Shown here one piece after another: positions 23,342 through 38,200 of a stretch of 64,000 nt of DNA; position 1 is the first letter of the stretch, and each line of letters begins with the position of its first letter. A program made the translations under genes and the position numbers. The notes under the pieces were generated by a model. That model made no database searches. It was given only the letters and a program-made list of their open reading frames with translations, and was not told the DNA's origin. Location of the stretch: NCBI RefSeq assembly GCF_052857255.1, contig NW_027526686.1:62001-126000 (forward strand), given 5' to 3'. This DNA is from Amblyomma americanum. Lineage: Eukaryota; Arthropoda; Arachnida; Ixodida; Ixodidae.

Positions 23342-25785
23342 CTCGAAGAGTATACGAGAGAAAGATAAAACTTTTTCTCTCAGAACTACGCGAAAACTTG
23401 TATTCCGTCTCAAAACAACGGGATACATCGTTTTAGATCGAAACTAGCAAGATTCACGAGCATCGATTTTACAAGTCCTCGAAGAGTATACGAGAGAAAG
23501 ATAAAACTTTTCCTCTCAGAACTACGCGAAAACTTGTATTCCGTCTCAAAACAACGGGATACATCGTTTTAGATCGAAACTAGCAAGATTCACGGGCATC
23601 GATTTTACAAGTCCTCGAAGAGTATACGAGAGAAAGATAAAACTTTTTCTCTCAGAACTACGCGAAAACTTGTATTCCGTCTCAAAACAACGGGATACAT
23701 CGTTTTAGATCGAAACTAGCAAGATTCACGAGCATCGATTTTACAAGTCCTGGAAGAGTATACGAGAGAAAGATAAAACTTTTTCTCTCAGAACTACGCG
23801 AAAACTTGTATTCGTCTCAAAACAACGGGATACATCGTTTTAGATCGAAACTAGCAAGATTCACGAGCATCGATTTTACAAGTCCTCGAAGAGTATACGA
23901 GAGAAAGATAAAACTTTTTCTCTCAGAACTACGCGAAAACTTGTATTCCGTCTCAAAACAACGGGATACATCGTTTTAGATCGAAGCTAGCAAGATTCAC
24001 GGGCATCGATTTTACAAGTCCTCGAAGAGTATACGAGAGAAAGATAAAACTTTTTCTCTCAGAACTACGCGAAAACTTGTATTCCGCCTCAAAACAACGG
24101 GATACATCGTTTTAGATCGAAACTAGCAAGATTCACGAGCATCGATTTTACAAGTCCTCGAAGAGTATACGAGAGAAAGATAAAACTTTTTCTCTCAGAA
24201 CTACGTGAAAACTTGTATTCCGTCTCAAAACAACGGGATACATCGTTTTAGATCGAAACTAGCAAGATTCACGAGCATCGATTTTACAAGTCCTCGAAGA
24301 GTATACGAGAGAAAGATAAAACTTTTTCTCTCAGAACTACAAGAAAACTTGTATTCCGTCTCAAAACAACGGGATACATTGTTTTAGATCGAAACTAGCA
24401 AGATTCACGAGCATCGATTTTACAAGTCCTTGAAGAGTATACGAGAGAAAGATAAAACTGTTTCTCTCAGAACTACGCGAAAACTTGTATTCCGTCTCAA
24501 AACAACGGGATACATCGTTTTAGATCCAAACTAGCAAGATTCACGAGCATCGATTTTACAAGCCCTCGAAGAGTATACGAGAGAAAGATAAAACTTTTTC
24601 TCTCAGAACTACGCGAAAACTTGTATTCCGTCTCAAAACAACAGGATACATCGTTTTAGATCGAAACTAGCAAGATTCACGAGCATCGATTTGACAAGTC
24701 CTCGAAGAGTATACGAGAGAAAGATAAAACTTTTTCTCTCAGAACTACGCGAAAACTTGTATTCCGGCTCAAAGCAACGGGATACATCGTTTTAGATCGA
24801 AACTAGCAAGATTCACGAGCATCGCTTTTACAAGTCCTCGAAGAGTATACGAGAGAAAGATAAAACTTTTTCTCTCAGAACTACGCGAAAACTTGTATTC
24901 CGTCTCAAAACAACGGGATACATCGTTTTAGATCGAAACTAGCAAGATTCACGAGCATCGATTTTACAAGTCTTCGAAGAGTATACGAGAGAAAGATAAA
25001 ACTTTTTCTCTCAGAACTGTGCGAAAACTTGTATTCCGGCTCAAAACAACGGGATACATCGTTTTAGATCGAAACTAGCAAGATTCACGAGCATCGATTT
25101 TACAAGTCGTCGAAGAGTAGACGAGAGAAAGGTGTAAACTTTTTCAATCAGAACTGCGCGAAAACTTGTATTTCGGCTCAAAACAACGGGATACATCGTT
25201 TTAGATCGAAACTAGCAAGATTCACGAGCATCGATTTTACAAGTCCTCGAAGAGTATACGAGAGAAAGATAAAACTTTTTCTCTCAAAACTACGCGAAAA
25301 CTTGTATTCCGTCTCAAAACAACGGGATACATCGTTTTAGATCGAAACTAGCAAGATTCACGAGCATCGATTTTACAAGTCCTCGAAGAGTATACGAGAG
25401 AAAGATAAAACGTTTTCTCTCAGAACTACGCGAAAACTTGTATTCCGTCTCAAAACAACGGGATACATCGTTTTAGATCGAAACTAGTAAGATTCACGAG
25501 CATCGATTTTACAAGTCCTCAAAGAGTATACGAGAGAAAGATAAAACTTTTTCTCTCAGAACTACGCGAAAACTTGTATTCCGTCTCAAAACAACGGGAT
25601 ACATCGTTTTAGATCGAAACTAGCAAGATTCACGAGCATCGATTTTACAAGTCCTCGAAGAGTATACGAGAGAAATATAAAACTTTTTCTCTCAGAACTA
25701 CGCGAAAACTTGTATTCCGTCTCAAAACAACGGGATACATCGTTTTAGATCGAAACTAGCAAGATTCACGAGCATCGATTTTACA
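23342..25785 (+). repeat. 21-mer HOR (2855 bp), copy 2
   Basis: Pairs with 20487-22930. Differences include gattttacaag near 23604 against gatttcacaag at 20749, cgttttctc at 25411 against tttttctc, and acgtgaaaac at 24203 against acgcgaaaac. The match ends near 25785 (cctcg against cctgg). Confidence 0.88.
25106..25179 (+). repeat. Type B diagnostic segment
   Basis: Duplicate of the segment at 22251, 2855 bp away, with all B markers. Confidence 0.9.
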
Positions 25786-26160
25786 AGTCCTCGAAGAGTA
25801 TACGAGAGAAAGATAAAACTTTTTCTCTCAGAACTACGCGAAAACTTGTATTCCGTCTCAAAACAACGGGATACATCGTTTTAGATCGAAACTAGCAAGA
25901 TTCACGAGCCTCGATTTTACAAGTCCTCGAAGAGTACACGAGAGAACGGTGTAAACTTTTTCTCTCAGAACTGTGCGAAAACTTGTATTCCGGTTCAAAA
26001 TAACGGGATACATCGTTTTAGATCGAAACCAGCAAGATTCACGAGCATCGATTTTACAAGTCTTCGAAGAGTATACGAGAGAAAGATAAAACTTTTTCTC
26101 TCAGAACTACGCGAAAACTTGTATTCCGTCTCAAAACAACGGGATACATCGTTTTAGATC

Positions 26161-27249
26161 GAAACTTGCAAGATTCACGAGCATCGATTTTACAAGTCCT
26201 CGAAGAGTACACGAGAGAACGGTGTAAACTTTTTCTCTCAGAACTGTGCGAAAACTTGTATTCCGGTTCAAAACAACGGGATACATCGTTTTAGATCGAA
26301 ACTACCAAGATTCACGAGCATCGATTTTACAAGTCTTCGAAGAGTATACGAGAGAAAGATAAAACTTTTTCTCTCAGAACTACGCGAAAACTTGTATTCC
26401 GTCTCAAAACAACGGGATACATCGTTTTAGATCGAAACTAGCAAGATTCACGAGCATCGATTTTACAAGTCCTCGAAGAGCATACGAGAGAAAGATAAAA
26501 CTTTTTCTCTCAGAACTACGCGAAAACTTGTATTCCGTCTCAAAACAACGGGATACATCGTTTTAGATCGAAACTAGCAAGATTCACGAGCATCGATTTT
26601 ACAAGTCCTCGAAGAGCATACGAGAGAAAGATAAAACTTTTTCTCTCAGAACTACGCGAAAACTTGTATTCCGTCTCAAAACAACGGGATACATCGTTTT
26701 AGATCGAAACTAGTAAGATTCACGAGCATCGATTTTACAAGTCCTCGAAGAGCATACGAGAGAAAGATAAAACTTTTTCTCTCAGAACTACGCGAAAACT
26801 TGTATTCCGGTTCAAAACAACGGGATACATCGTTTTAGATCGAAACTAGCAAGATTCACGAGCATCGATTTTACAAGTCCTCGAAGAGCATACGAGAGAA
26901 AGATAAAACTTTTTCTCTCAGAACTACGCGAAAACTTGTATTCCGTCTCAAAACAACGGGATACATCGTTTTAGATCGAAACTAGCAAGATTCACGAGCA
27001 TCGATTTTACAAGTCCTCGAAGAGTATACGAGAGAAAGATAAAACTTTTTCTCTCAGAACTACGCGAAAACTTGTATTCCGGTTCAAAACAACGGGATAC
27101 ATCGTTTTAGATCGAAACCAGCAAGATTCACGAGCATCGATTTTACAAGTCTTCGAAGAGTATACGAGAGAAAGATAAAACTTTTTCTCTCAGAACTACG
27201 CGAAAACTTGTATTCCGTCTCAAAACAACGGGATACATCGTTTTAGATC
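26161..27249 (+). repeat. 8-mer HOR (1089 bp), copy 1
   Basis: gaaacttg falls at 26161, 27250 and 28339, so the unit is 1089 bp (8 x 136 + 1, one type C monomer). The order is: cttgc with type C; ctacc with cttcg; two gagcat monomers; tagtaag with gagcat; gagcat; gagtat with ggttc; ccagc with cttcg. Confidence 0.93.
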
Positions 27250-28338
27250 GAAACTTGCAAGATTCACGAGCATCGATTTTACAAGTCCTCGAAGAGTACA
27301 CGAGAGAACGGTGTAAACTTTTTCTCTCAGAACTGTGCGAAAACTTGTATTCCGGTTCAAAACAACGGGATACATCGTTTTAGATCGAAACTACCAAGAT
27401 TCACGAGCATCGATTTTACAAGTCTTCGAAGAGTATACGAGAGAAAGATAAAACTTTTTCTCTCAGAACTACGCGAAAACTTGTATTCCGTCTCAAAACA
27501 ACGGGATACATCGTTTTAGATCGAAACTAGCAAGATTCACGAGCATCGATTTTACAAGTCCTCGAAGAGCATACGAGAGAAAGATAAAACTTTTTCTCTC
27601 AGAACTACGCGAAAACTTGTATTCCGTCTCAAAACAACGGGATACATCGTTTTAGATCGAAACTAGCAAGATTCACGAGCATCGATTTTACAAGTCCTCG
27701 AAGAGCATACGAGAGAAAGATAAAACTTTTTCTCTCAGAACTACGCGAAAACTTGTATTCCGTCTCAAAACAACGGGATACATCGTTTTAGATCGAAACT
27801 AGTAAGATTCACGAGCATCGATTTTACAAGTCCTCGAAGAGCATACGAGAGAAAGATAAAACTTTTTCTCTCAGAACTACGCGAAAACTTGTATTCCGGT
27901 TCAAAACAACGGGATACATCGTTTTAGATCGAAACTAGCAAGATTCACGAGCATCGATTTTACAAGTCCTCGAAGAGCATACGAGAGAAAGATAAAACTT
28001 TTTCTCTCAGAACTACGCGAAAACTTGTATTCCGTCTCAAAACAACGGGATACATCGTTTTAGATCGAAACTAGCAAGATTCACGAGCATCGATTTTACA
28101 AGTCCTCGAAGAGTATACGAGAGAAAGATAAAACTTTTTCTCTCAGAACTACGCGAAAACTTGTATTCCGGTTCAAAACAACGGGATACATCGTTTTAGA
28201 TCGAAACCAGCAAGATTCACGAGCATCGATTTTACAAGTCTTCGAAGAGTATACGAGAGAAAGATAAAACTTTTTCTCTCAGAACTACGCGAAAACTTGT
28301 ATTCCGTCTCAAAACAACGGGATACATCGTTTTAGATC
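27250..28338 (+). repeat. 8-mer HOR (1089 bp), copy 2
   Basis: Same eight-monomer order as copy 1, with no length change and apparently few or no base differences. Confidence 0.93.
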
Positions 28339-29291
28339 GAAACTTGCAAGATTCACGAGCATCGATTTTACAAGTCCTCGAAGAGTACACGAGAGAACGG
28401 TGTAAACTTTTTCTCTCAGAACTGTGCGAAAACTTGTATTCCGGTTCAAAACAACGGGATACATCGTTTTAGATCGAAACTACCAAGATTCACGAGCATC
28501 GATTTTACAAGTCTTCGAAGAGTATACGAGAGAAAGATAAAACTTTTTCTCTCAGAACTACGCGAAAACTTGTATTCCGTCTCAAAACAACGGGATACAT
28601 CGTTTTAGATCGAAACTAGCAAGATTCACGAGCATCGATTTTACAAGTCCTCGAAGAGCATACGAGAGAAAGATAAAACTTTTTCTCTCAGAACTACGCG
28701 AAAACTTGTATTCCGTCTCAAAACAACGGGATACATCGTTTTAGATCGAAACTAGCAAGATTCACGAGCATCGATTTTACAAGTCCTCGAAGAGCATACG
28801 AGAGAAAGCTAAAACTTTTTCTCTCAGAACTACGCGAAAACTTGTATTCCGTCTCAAAACAACGGGATACATCGTTTTAGATCGAAACTAGTAAGATTCA
28901 CGAGCATCGATTTTACAAGTCCTCGAAGAGCATACGAGAGAAAGATAAAACTTTTTCTCTCAGAACTACGCGAAAACTTGTATTCCGTCTCAAAACAACG
29001 GGATACATCGTTTTAGATCGAAACTAGCAAGATTCACGAGCATCGATTTTACAAGTCCTCGAAGAGTATACGAGAGAAAGATAAAACTTTTTCTCTCAGA
29101 ACTACGCGAAAACTTGTATTCCGGTTCAAAACAACGGGATACATCGTTTTAGATCGAAACCAGCAAGATTCACGAGCATCGATTTTACAAGTCTTCGAAG
29201 AGTATACGAGAGAAAGATAAAACTTTTTCTCTCAGAACTACGCGAAAACTTGTATTCCGTCTCAAAACAACGGGATACATCGTTTTAGATC
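28339..29291 (+). repeat. 8-mer HOR, copy 3, shortened to 7 monomers (953 bp)
   Basis: The type C markers at 28383 and 29336 are 953 bp apart (7 x 136 + 1). After the tagtaag monomer at 28891 the expected second gagcat/ggttc monomer is missing. One monomer also carries aaagcta (28809). Loss of exactly one unit in register is what unequal exchange would leave. Confidence 0.85.
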
Positions 29292-32200
29292 GAAACTAGC
29301 AAGATTCACGAGCATCGATTTTACAAGTCCTCGAAGAGTAAACGAGAGAACGGTGTAAACTTTTTCTCTCAGAACTGTGCGAAAACTTGTATTCCGGTTC
29401 AAATCAACGGGATACATCGTTTTAGATCGAAACCAGCAAGATTCACGAGCATCGATTTTACAAGTCTTCGAAGAGTATACGAGAGAAAGATAAAACTTTT
29501 TCTCTCAGAACTACGCGAAAACTTGTATTCCGTCTCAAAACAACGGGATACATCGTTTTAGATCGAAACTAGCAAGATTCACGAGCATCGATTTTACAAG
29601 TCCTCGAAGAGTACACGAGAGAACGGTGTAAACTTTTTCTCTCAGAACTGTGCGAAAACTTGTATTCCGGTTCAAAACAACGGGATACATCGTTTTAGAT
29701 CGAAACTACCAAGATTCACGAGCATCGATTTTACAAGTCTTCGAAGAGTATACGAGAGAAAGATAAAACTTTTTCTCTCAGAACTACGCGAAAACTTGTA
29801 TTCCGTCTCAAAACAACGGGATACATCGTTTTAGATCGAAACTAGCAAGATTCACGAGCATCGATTTTACAAGTTCTCGAAGAGCATACGAGAGAAAGAT
29901 AAAACTTTTTCTCTCAGAACTACGCGAAAACTTGTATTCCGTCTCAAAACAACGGGATACATCGTTTTAGATCAAAACTAGCAAGATTCACGAGCATCGA
30001 TTTTACAAGTCCTCAAAGAGCATACGAGAGAAAGCTAAAACTTTTTCTCTCAGAACTACGCGAAAACTTGTATTCCGTCTCAAAACAACGGGATACATCG
30101 TTTTAGATCGAAACTAGTAAGATTCACGAGCATCGATTTTACAAGTCCTCGAAGAGCATACGAGAGAAAGATAAAACTTTTTCTCTCAGAACTACGCGAA
30201 AACTTGTATTCCGTCTCAAAACAACGGGATACATCGTTTTAGATCGAAACTAGCAAGATTCACGAGCCTCGATTTTACAAGTCCTCGAAGAGTACACGAG
30301 AGAACGGTGTAAACTTTTTCTCTCAGAACTGTGCGAAAACTTGTATTCCGGTTCAAAACAACGGGATACATCGTTTTAGATCGAAACCAGCAAGATTCAC
30401 GAGCATCGATTTTACAAGTCTTCGAAGAGTATACGAGAGAAAGATAAAACTTTTTCTCTCAGAACTACGCGAAAACTTGTATTCCGTCTCAAAACAACGG
30501 GATACATCGTTTTAGATCGAAACTTGCAAGATTCACGAGCATCGATTTTACAAGTCCTCGAAGAGCATACGAGAGAAAGATAAAACTTTTTCTCTCAGAA
30601 CTACGCGAAAACTTGTATTCCGTCTCAAAACAACGGGATACATCGTTTTAGATCGAAACTAGCAAGGTTCACGAGCATCGATTTTACAAGTCCTCGAAGA
30701 GCATACGAGAGAAAGATAAAACTTTTTCTCTCAGAACTACGCGAAAACTTGTATTCCGGTTCAAAACAACGGGATACATCGTTTTAGATCGAAACTAGCA
30801 AGATTCACGAGCATCGATTTTACAAGTCCTCGAAGAGCATACGAGAGAAAGATAAAACTTTTTCTCTCAGAACTACGCGAAAACTTGTATTCCGTCTCAA
30901 AACAACGGGATACATCGTTTTAGATCGAAACTAGCAAGATTCACGAGCATCGATTTTACAAGTCCTCGAAGAGTATACGAGAGAAAGATAAAACTTTTTC
31001 TCTCAGAACTACGCGAAAACTTGTATTCCGGTTCAAAACAACGGGATACATCGTTTTAGATCGAAACCAGCAAGATTCACGAGCATCGATTTTACAAGTC
31101 TTCGAAGAGTATACGAGAGAAAGATAAAACTTTTTCTCTCAGAACTACACGAAAACTTGTATTCCGTCTCAAAACAACGGGATACATCGTTTTAGATCGA
31201 AACTTGCAAGATTCACGAGCATCGATTTTACAAGTCCTCGAAGAGTACACGAGAGAACGGTGTAAACTTTTTCTCTCAGAACTGTGCGAAAACTTGTATT
31301 CCGGTTCAAAACAACGGGATACATCGTTTTAGATCGAAACTACCAAGATTCACGAGCATCGATTTTACAAGTCTTCGAAGAGTATACGAGAGAAAGATAA
31401 AACTTTTTCTCTCAGAACTACGCGAAAACTTGTATTCCGTCTCAAAACAACGGGATACATCGTTTTAGATCGAAACTAGCAAGATTCACGAGCATCGATT
31501 TTACAAGTCCTCGAAGAGCATACGAGAGAAAGATAAAACTTTTTCTCTCAGAACTACGCGAAAACTTGTATTCCGTCTCAAAACAACGGGATACATCGTT
31601 TTAGATCGAAACTAGTAAGATTCACGAGCATCGATTTTACAAGTCCTCGAAGAGCATACGAGAGAAAGATAAAACTTTTTCTCTCAGAACTACGCGAAAA
31701 CTTGTATTCCGTCTCAAAACAACGGGATACATCGTTTTAGATCGAAACTAGCAAGATTCACGAGCATCGATTTTACAAGTCCTCGAAGAGCATACGAGAG
31801 AAAGATAAAACTTTTTCTCTCAGAACTACGCGAAAACTTGTATTCCGTCTCAAAACAACGGGATACATCGTTTTAGATCGAAACTAGCAAGATTCACGAG
31901 CATCGATTTTACAAGTCCTCGAAGAGCATACGAGAGAAAGATAAAACTTTTTCTCTCAGAACTACGCGAAAACTTGTATTCCGTCTCAAAACAACGGGAT
32001 ACATCGTTTTAGATCGAAACTAGCAAGATTCACGAGCATCGATTTTACAAGTCCTCGAAGAGCATACGAGAGAAAGATAAAACTTTTTCTCTCAGAACTA
32101 CGCGAAAACTTGTATTCCGTCTCAAAACAACGGGATACATCGTTTTAGATCGAAACTAGTAAGATTCACGAGCATCGATTTTACAAGTCCTCGAAGAGCA

Positions 32201-35200
32201 TACGAGAGAAAGATAAAACTTTTTCTCTCAGAACTACGCGAAAACTTGTATTCCGTCTCAAAACAACGGGATACATCGTTTTAGATCGAAACTAGCAAGA
32301 TTCACGAGCATCGATTTTACAAGTCCTCGAAGAGCATACGAGAGAAAGCTAAAACTTTTTCTCTCAGAACTACGCGAAAACTTGTATTCCGTCTCAAAAC
32401 AACGGGATACATCGTTTTAGATCGAAACTAGTAAGATTCACGAGCATCGATTTTACAAGTCCTCGAAGAGCATACGAGAGAAAGATAAAACTTTTTCTCT
32501 CAGAACTACGCGAAAACTTGTATTCCGTCTCAAAACAACGCGATACATCGTTTTAGATCGAAACTAGCAAGATTCACGAGCATCGATTTTACAAGTCCTC
32601 GAAGAGTATACGAGAGAAAGATAAAACTTTTTCTCTCAGAACTACGCGAAAACTTGTATTCCGGTTCAAAACAACGGGATACATCGTTTTAGATCGAAAC
32701 CAGCAAGATTCACGAGCATCGATTTTACAAGTCTTCGAAGAGTATACGGGAGAAAGATAAAACTTTTTCTCTCAGAACTACGCGAAAACTTGTATTCCGT
32801 CTCAAAACAACGGGATACATCGTTTTAGATCGAAACTAGCAAGATTCACGAGCATCGATTTTACAAGTCCTCGAAGAGTACACGAGAGAACGGTGTAAAC
32901 TTTTTCTCTCAGAACTGTGCGAAAACTTGTATTCCGGTTCAAAACAACGGGATACATCGTTTTAGATCGAAACTACCAAGATTCACGAGCATCGATTTTA
33001 CAAGTCTTCGAAGAGTATACGAGAGAAAGATTAAACTTTTTCTCTCAGAACTACGCGAAAACTTGTATTCCGTCTCAAAACAACGGGATACATCGTTTTA
33101 GATCGAAACTAGCAAGATTCACGAGCATCGATTTTACAAGTTCTCGAAGAGCATACGAGAGAAAGATAAAACTTTTTCTCTCAGAACTACGCGAAAACTT
33201 GTATTCCGTCTCAAAACAACGGGATACATCGTTTTAGATCAAAACTAGCAAGATTCACGAGCATCGATTTTACAAGTCCTCGAAGAGCATACGAGAGAAA
33301 GCTAAAACTTTTTCTCTCAGAACTACGCGAAAACTTGTATTCCGTCTCAAAACAACGGGATACATCGTTTTAGATCGAAACTAGTAAGATTCACGAGCAT
33401 CGATTTTACAAGTCCTCGAAGAGCATACGAGAGAAAGATAAAACTTTTTCTCTCAGAACTACGCGAAAACTTGTATTCCGTCTCAAAACAACGGGATACA
33501 TCGTTTTAGATCGAAACTAGCAAGATTCACGAGCCTCGATTTTACAAGTCCTCGAAGAGTACACGAGAGAACGGTGTAAACTTTTTCTCTCAGAACTGTG
33601 CGAAAACTTGTATTCCGGTTCAAAACAACGGGATACATCGTTTTAGATCGAAACCAGCAAGATTCACGAGCATCGATTTTACAAGTCTTCGAAGAGTATA
33701 CGAGAGAAAGATAAAACTTTTTCTCTCAGAACTACGCGAAAACTTGTATTCCGTCTCAAAACAACGGGATACATCGTTTTAGATCGAAACTTGCAAGATT
33801 CACGAGCATCGATTTTACAAGTCCTCGAAGAGCATACGAGAGAAAGATAAAACTTTTTCTCTCAGAACTACGCGAAAACTTGTATTCCGTCTCAAAACAA
33901 CGGGATACATCGTTTTAGATCGAAACTAGCAAGATTCACGAGCATCGATTTTACAAGTCCTCGAAGAGTATACGAGAGAAAGATAAAACTTTTTCTCTCA
34001 GAACTACGCGAAAACTTGTATTCCGGTTCAAAACAACGGGATACATCGTTTTAGATCGAAACCAGCAAGATTCACGAGCATCGATTTTACAAGTCTTCGA
34101 AGAGTATACGAGAGAAAGATAAAACTTTTTCTCTCAGAACTACGCGAAAACTTGTATTCCGTCTCAAAACAACGGGATACATCGTTTTAGATCGAAACTT
34201 GCAAGATTCACGAGCATCGATTTTACAAGTCCTCGAAGAGTACACGAGAGAACGGTGTAAACTTTTTCTCTCAGAACTGTGCGAAAACTTGTATTCCGGT
34301 TCAAAACAACGGGATACATCGTTTTAGATCGAAACTACCAAGATTCACGAGCATCGATTTTACAAGTCTTCGAAGAGTATACGAGAGAAAGATAAAACTT
34401 TTTCTCTCAGAACTACGCGAAAACTTGTATTCCGTCTCAAAACAACGGGATACATCGTTTTAGATCGAAACTAGCAAGATTCACGAGCATCGATTTTACA
34501 AGTCCTCGAAGAGCATACGAGAGAAAGATAAAACTTTTTCTCTCAGAACTACGCGAAAACTTGTATTCCGTCTCAAAACAACGGGATACATCGTTTTAGA
34601 TCGAAACTAGCAAGATTCACGAGCATCGATTTTACAAGTCCTCGAAGAGCATACGAGAGAAAGCTAAAACTTTTTCTCTCAGAACTACGCGAAAACTTGT
34701 ATTCCGTCTCAAAACAACGGGATACATCGTTTTAGATCGAAACTAGTAAGATTCACGAGCATCGATTTTACAAGTCCTCGAAGAGCATACGAGAGAAAGA
34801 TAAAACTTTTTCTCTCAGAACTACGCGAAAACTTGTATTCCGTCTCAAAACAACGGGATACATCGTTTTAGATCGAAACTAGCAAGATTCACGAGCATCG
34901 ATTTTACAAGTCCTCGAAGAGTATACGAGAGAAAGATAAAACTTTTTCTCTCAGAACTACGCGAAAACTTGTATTCCGGTTCAAAACAACGGGATACATC
35001 GTTTTAGATCGAAACCAGCAAGATTCACGAGCATCGATTTTACAAGTCTTCGAAGAGTATACGAGAGAAAGATAAAACTTTTTCTCTCAGAACTACGCGA
35101 AAACTTGTATTCCGTCTCAAAACAACGGGATACATCGTTTTAGATCGAAACTAGCAAGATTCACGAGCATCGATTTTACAAGTCCTCGAAGAGTACACGA

Positions 35201-38200
35201 GAGAACGGTGTAAACTTTTTCTCTCAGAACTGTGCGAAAACTTGTATTCCGGTTCAAAACAACGGGATACATCGTTTTAGATCGAAACCAGCAAGATTCA
35301 CGAGCATCGATTTTACAAGTCTTCGAAGAGTATACGAGAGAAAGATAAAACTTTTTCTCTCAGAACTACGCGAAAACTTGTATTCCGTCTCAAAACAACG
35401 GGATACATCGTTTTAGATCGAAACTAGCAAGATTCACGAGCATCGATTTTACAAGTCCTCGAAGAGTACACGAGAGAACGGTGTAAACTTTTTCTCTCAG
35501 AACTGTGCGAAAACTTGTATTCCGGTTCAAAACAACGGGATACATCGTTTTAGATCGAAACTACCAAGATTCACGAGCATCGATTTTACAAGTCTTCGAA
35601 GAGTATACGAGAGAAAGATAAAACTTTTTCTCTCAGAACTACGCGAAAACTTGTATTCCGTCTCAAAACAACGGGATACATCGTTTTAGATCGAAACTAG
35701 CAAGATTCACGAGCATCGATTTTACAAGTTCTCGAAGAGCATACGAGAGAAAGATAAAACTTTTTCTCTCAGAACTACGCGAAAACTTGTATTCCGTCTC
35801 AAAACAACGGGATACATCGTTTTAGATCAAAACTAGCAAGATTCACGAGCATCGATTTTACAAGTCCTCGAAGGGCATACGAGAGAAAGCTAAAACTTTT
35901 TCTCTCAGAACTACGCGAAAACTTGTATTCCGTCTCAAAACAACGGGATACATCGTTTTAGATCGAAACTAGTAAGATTCACGAGCATCGATTTTACAAG
36001 TCCTCGAAGAGCATACGAGAGAAAGATAAAACTTTTTCTCTCAGAACTACGCGAAAACTTGTATTCCGTCTCAAAACAACGGGATACATCGTTTTAGATC
36101 GAAACTAGCAAGATTCACGAGCCTCGATTTTACAAGTCCTCGAAGAGTACACGAGAGAACGGTGTAAACTTTTTCTCTCAGAACTGTGCGAAAACTTGTA
36201 TTCCGGTTCAAAACAACGGGATACATCGTTTTAGATCGAAACCAGCAAGATTCACGAGCATCGTTTTTGCAAGTCTTCGAAGAGTATACGAGAGAAAGAT
36301 AAAACTTTTTCTCTCAGAACTACGCGAAAACTTGTATTCCGTCTCAAAACAACGGGATACATCGTTTTAGATCGAAACTTGCAAGATTCACGAGCATCGA
36401 TTTTACAAGTCCTCGAAGAGTACACGAGAGAACGGTGTAAACTTTTTCTCTCAGAACTGTGCGAAAACTTGTATTCCGGTTCAAAACAACGGGATACATC
36501 GTTTTAGATCGAAACTACCAAGATTCACGAGCATCGATTTTACAAGTCTTCGAAGAGTATACGAGAGAAAGATAAAACTTTTTCTCTCAGAACTACGCGA
36601 AAACTTGTATTCCGTCTCAAAACAACGGGATACATCGTTTTAGATCGAAACTAGCAAGATTCACGAGCATCGATTTTACAAGTCCTCGAAGAGCTTACGA
36701 GAGAAAGATAAAACGTTTTCTCTCAGAACTACGCGAAAACTTGTATTCCGTCTCAAAACAACGGGATACATCGTTTTAGATCGAAACTAGCAAGATTCAC
36801 GAGCATCGATTTTACAAGTCCTCGAAGAGCATACGAGAGAAAGCTAAAACTTTTTCTCTCAGAACTACGCGAAAACTTGTATTCCGTCTCAAAACAACGG
36901 GATACATCGTTTTAGATCGAAACTAGTAAGATTCACGAGCATCGATTTTACAAGTCCTCGAAGAGCATACGAGAGAAAGATAAAACTTTTTCTCTCAGAA
37001 CTACGCGAAAACTTGTATTCCGTCTCAAAACAACGGGATACATCGTTTTAGATCGAAACTACCAAGATTCACGAGCATCGATTTTACAAGTCCTCGAAGA
37101 GCATACGAGAGAAAGCTAAAACTTTTTCTCTCAGAACTACGCGAAAACTTGTATTCCGTCTCAAAACAACGGGATACATCGTTTTAGATCGAAACTAGTA
37201 AGATTCAAGAGCATCGATTTTACAAGTCCTCGAAGAGCGTACGAGAGAAAGATAAAACTTTTTCTCTCAGAACTACGCGAAAACTTGTATTCCGTCTCAA
37301 AACAACGGGATACATCGTTTTAGATCGAAACTAGCAAGATTCACGAGCATCGATTTTACAAGTCCTCGAAGAGTATACGAGAGAAAGATAAAACTTTTTC
37401 TCTCAGAACTACGCGAAAACTTGTATTCCGGTTCAAAACAACGGGATACATCGTTTTAGATCGAAACCAGCATGATTCACGAGCATCGATTTTACAAGTC
37501 TTCGAAGAGTATACGAGAGAAAGATAAAACTTTTTCTCTCAGAACTACGCGAAAACTTGTATTCCGTCTCAAAACAACGGGATACATCGTTTTAGATCGA
37601 AACTAGCAAGATTCACGAGCATCGATTTTACAAGTCCTCGAAGAGTACACGACAGAACGGTGTAAACTTTTTCTCTCAGAACTGTGCGAAAACTTGTATT
37701 CCGGTTCAAAACAACGGGATACATCGTTTTAGATCGAAACCAGCAAGATTCACGAGCATCGATTTTACAAGTCTTCGAAGAGTATACGAGAGAAAGATAA
37801 AACTTTTTCTCTCAGAACTACGCGAAAACTTGTATTCCGTCTCAAAACAACGGGATACATCGTTTTAGATCGAAACTAGCAAGATTCACGAGCATCGATT
37901 TTACAAGTCCTCGAAGAGTACACGAGAGAACGGTGTAAACTTTTTCTCTCAGAACTGTGCGAAAACTTGTATTCCGGTTCAAAACAACGGGATACATCGT
38001 TTTAGATCGAAACTGCCAAGATTCGCGAGCATCGATTTTACAAGTCTTCGAAGAGTATACGAGAGAAAGATAAAACTTTTTCTCTCAGAACTACGCGAAA
38101 ACTTGTATTCCGTCTCAAAACAACGGGATACATCGTTTTAGATCGAAACTAGCAAGATTCACGAGCATCGATTTTACAAGTCCTCGAAGAGCATACGAGA

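Larger units (their letters stand above)
25932..37980 (+). repeat. Type C-rich domain
   Basis: Type C segments (gagtacacg, gagaacggtgtaaac, ctgtgcg, ccggttc; 65 bp each) start at 25932, 26205, 27294, 28383, 29336, 29609, 30290, 31243, 32876, 33557, 34238, 35191, 35464, 36145, 36418, 37643 and 37916. Each is followed by a monomer with ctacc or ccagc plus gtcttcg, so C and its neighbour move as a two-monomer cassette. The copy at 29336 has gtaaacg, and that at 37643 has gacagaacgg. Confidence 0.88.

Noticed and set aside
32917..33237. Open frames of 60-106 codons on both strands, here the longest (106 codons), with similar ones at 2324, 4773, 24205, 41504, 42661, 43543, 48444, 51574, 53343 and 59593
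   Set aside because: They are translations of the satellite itself. 136 is not divisible by three, so the frame rotates with each monomer, and a small indel or substitution only removes one of the usual stops. There is no codon bias, domain, ribosome-binding context or gene structure, and the same peptide recurs wherever the repeat recurs.
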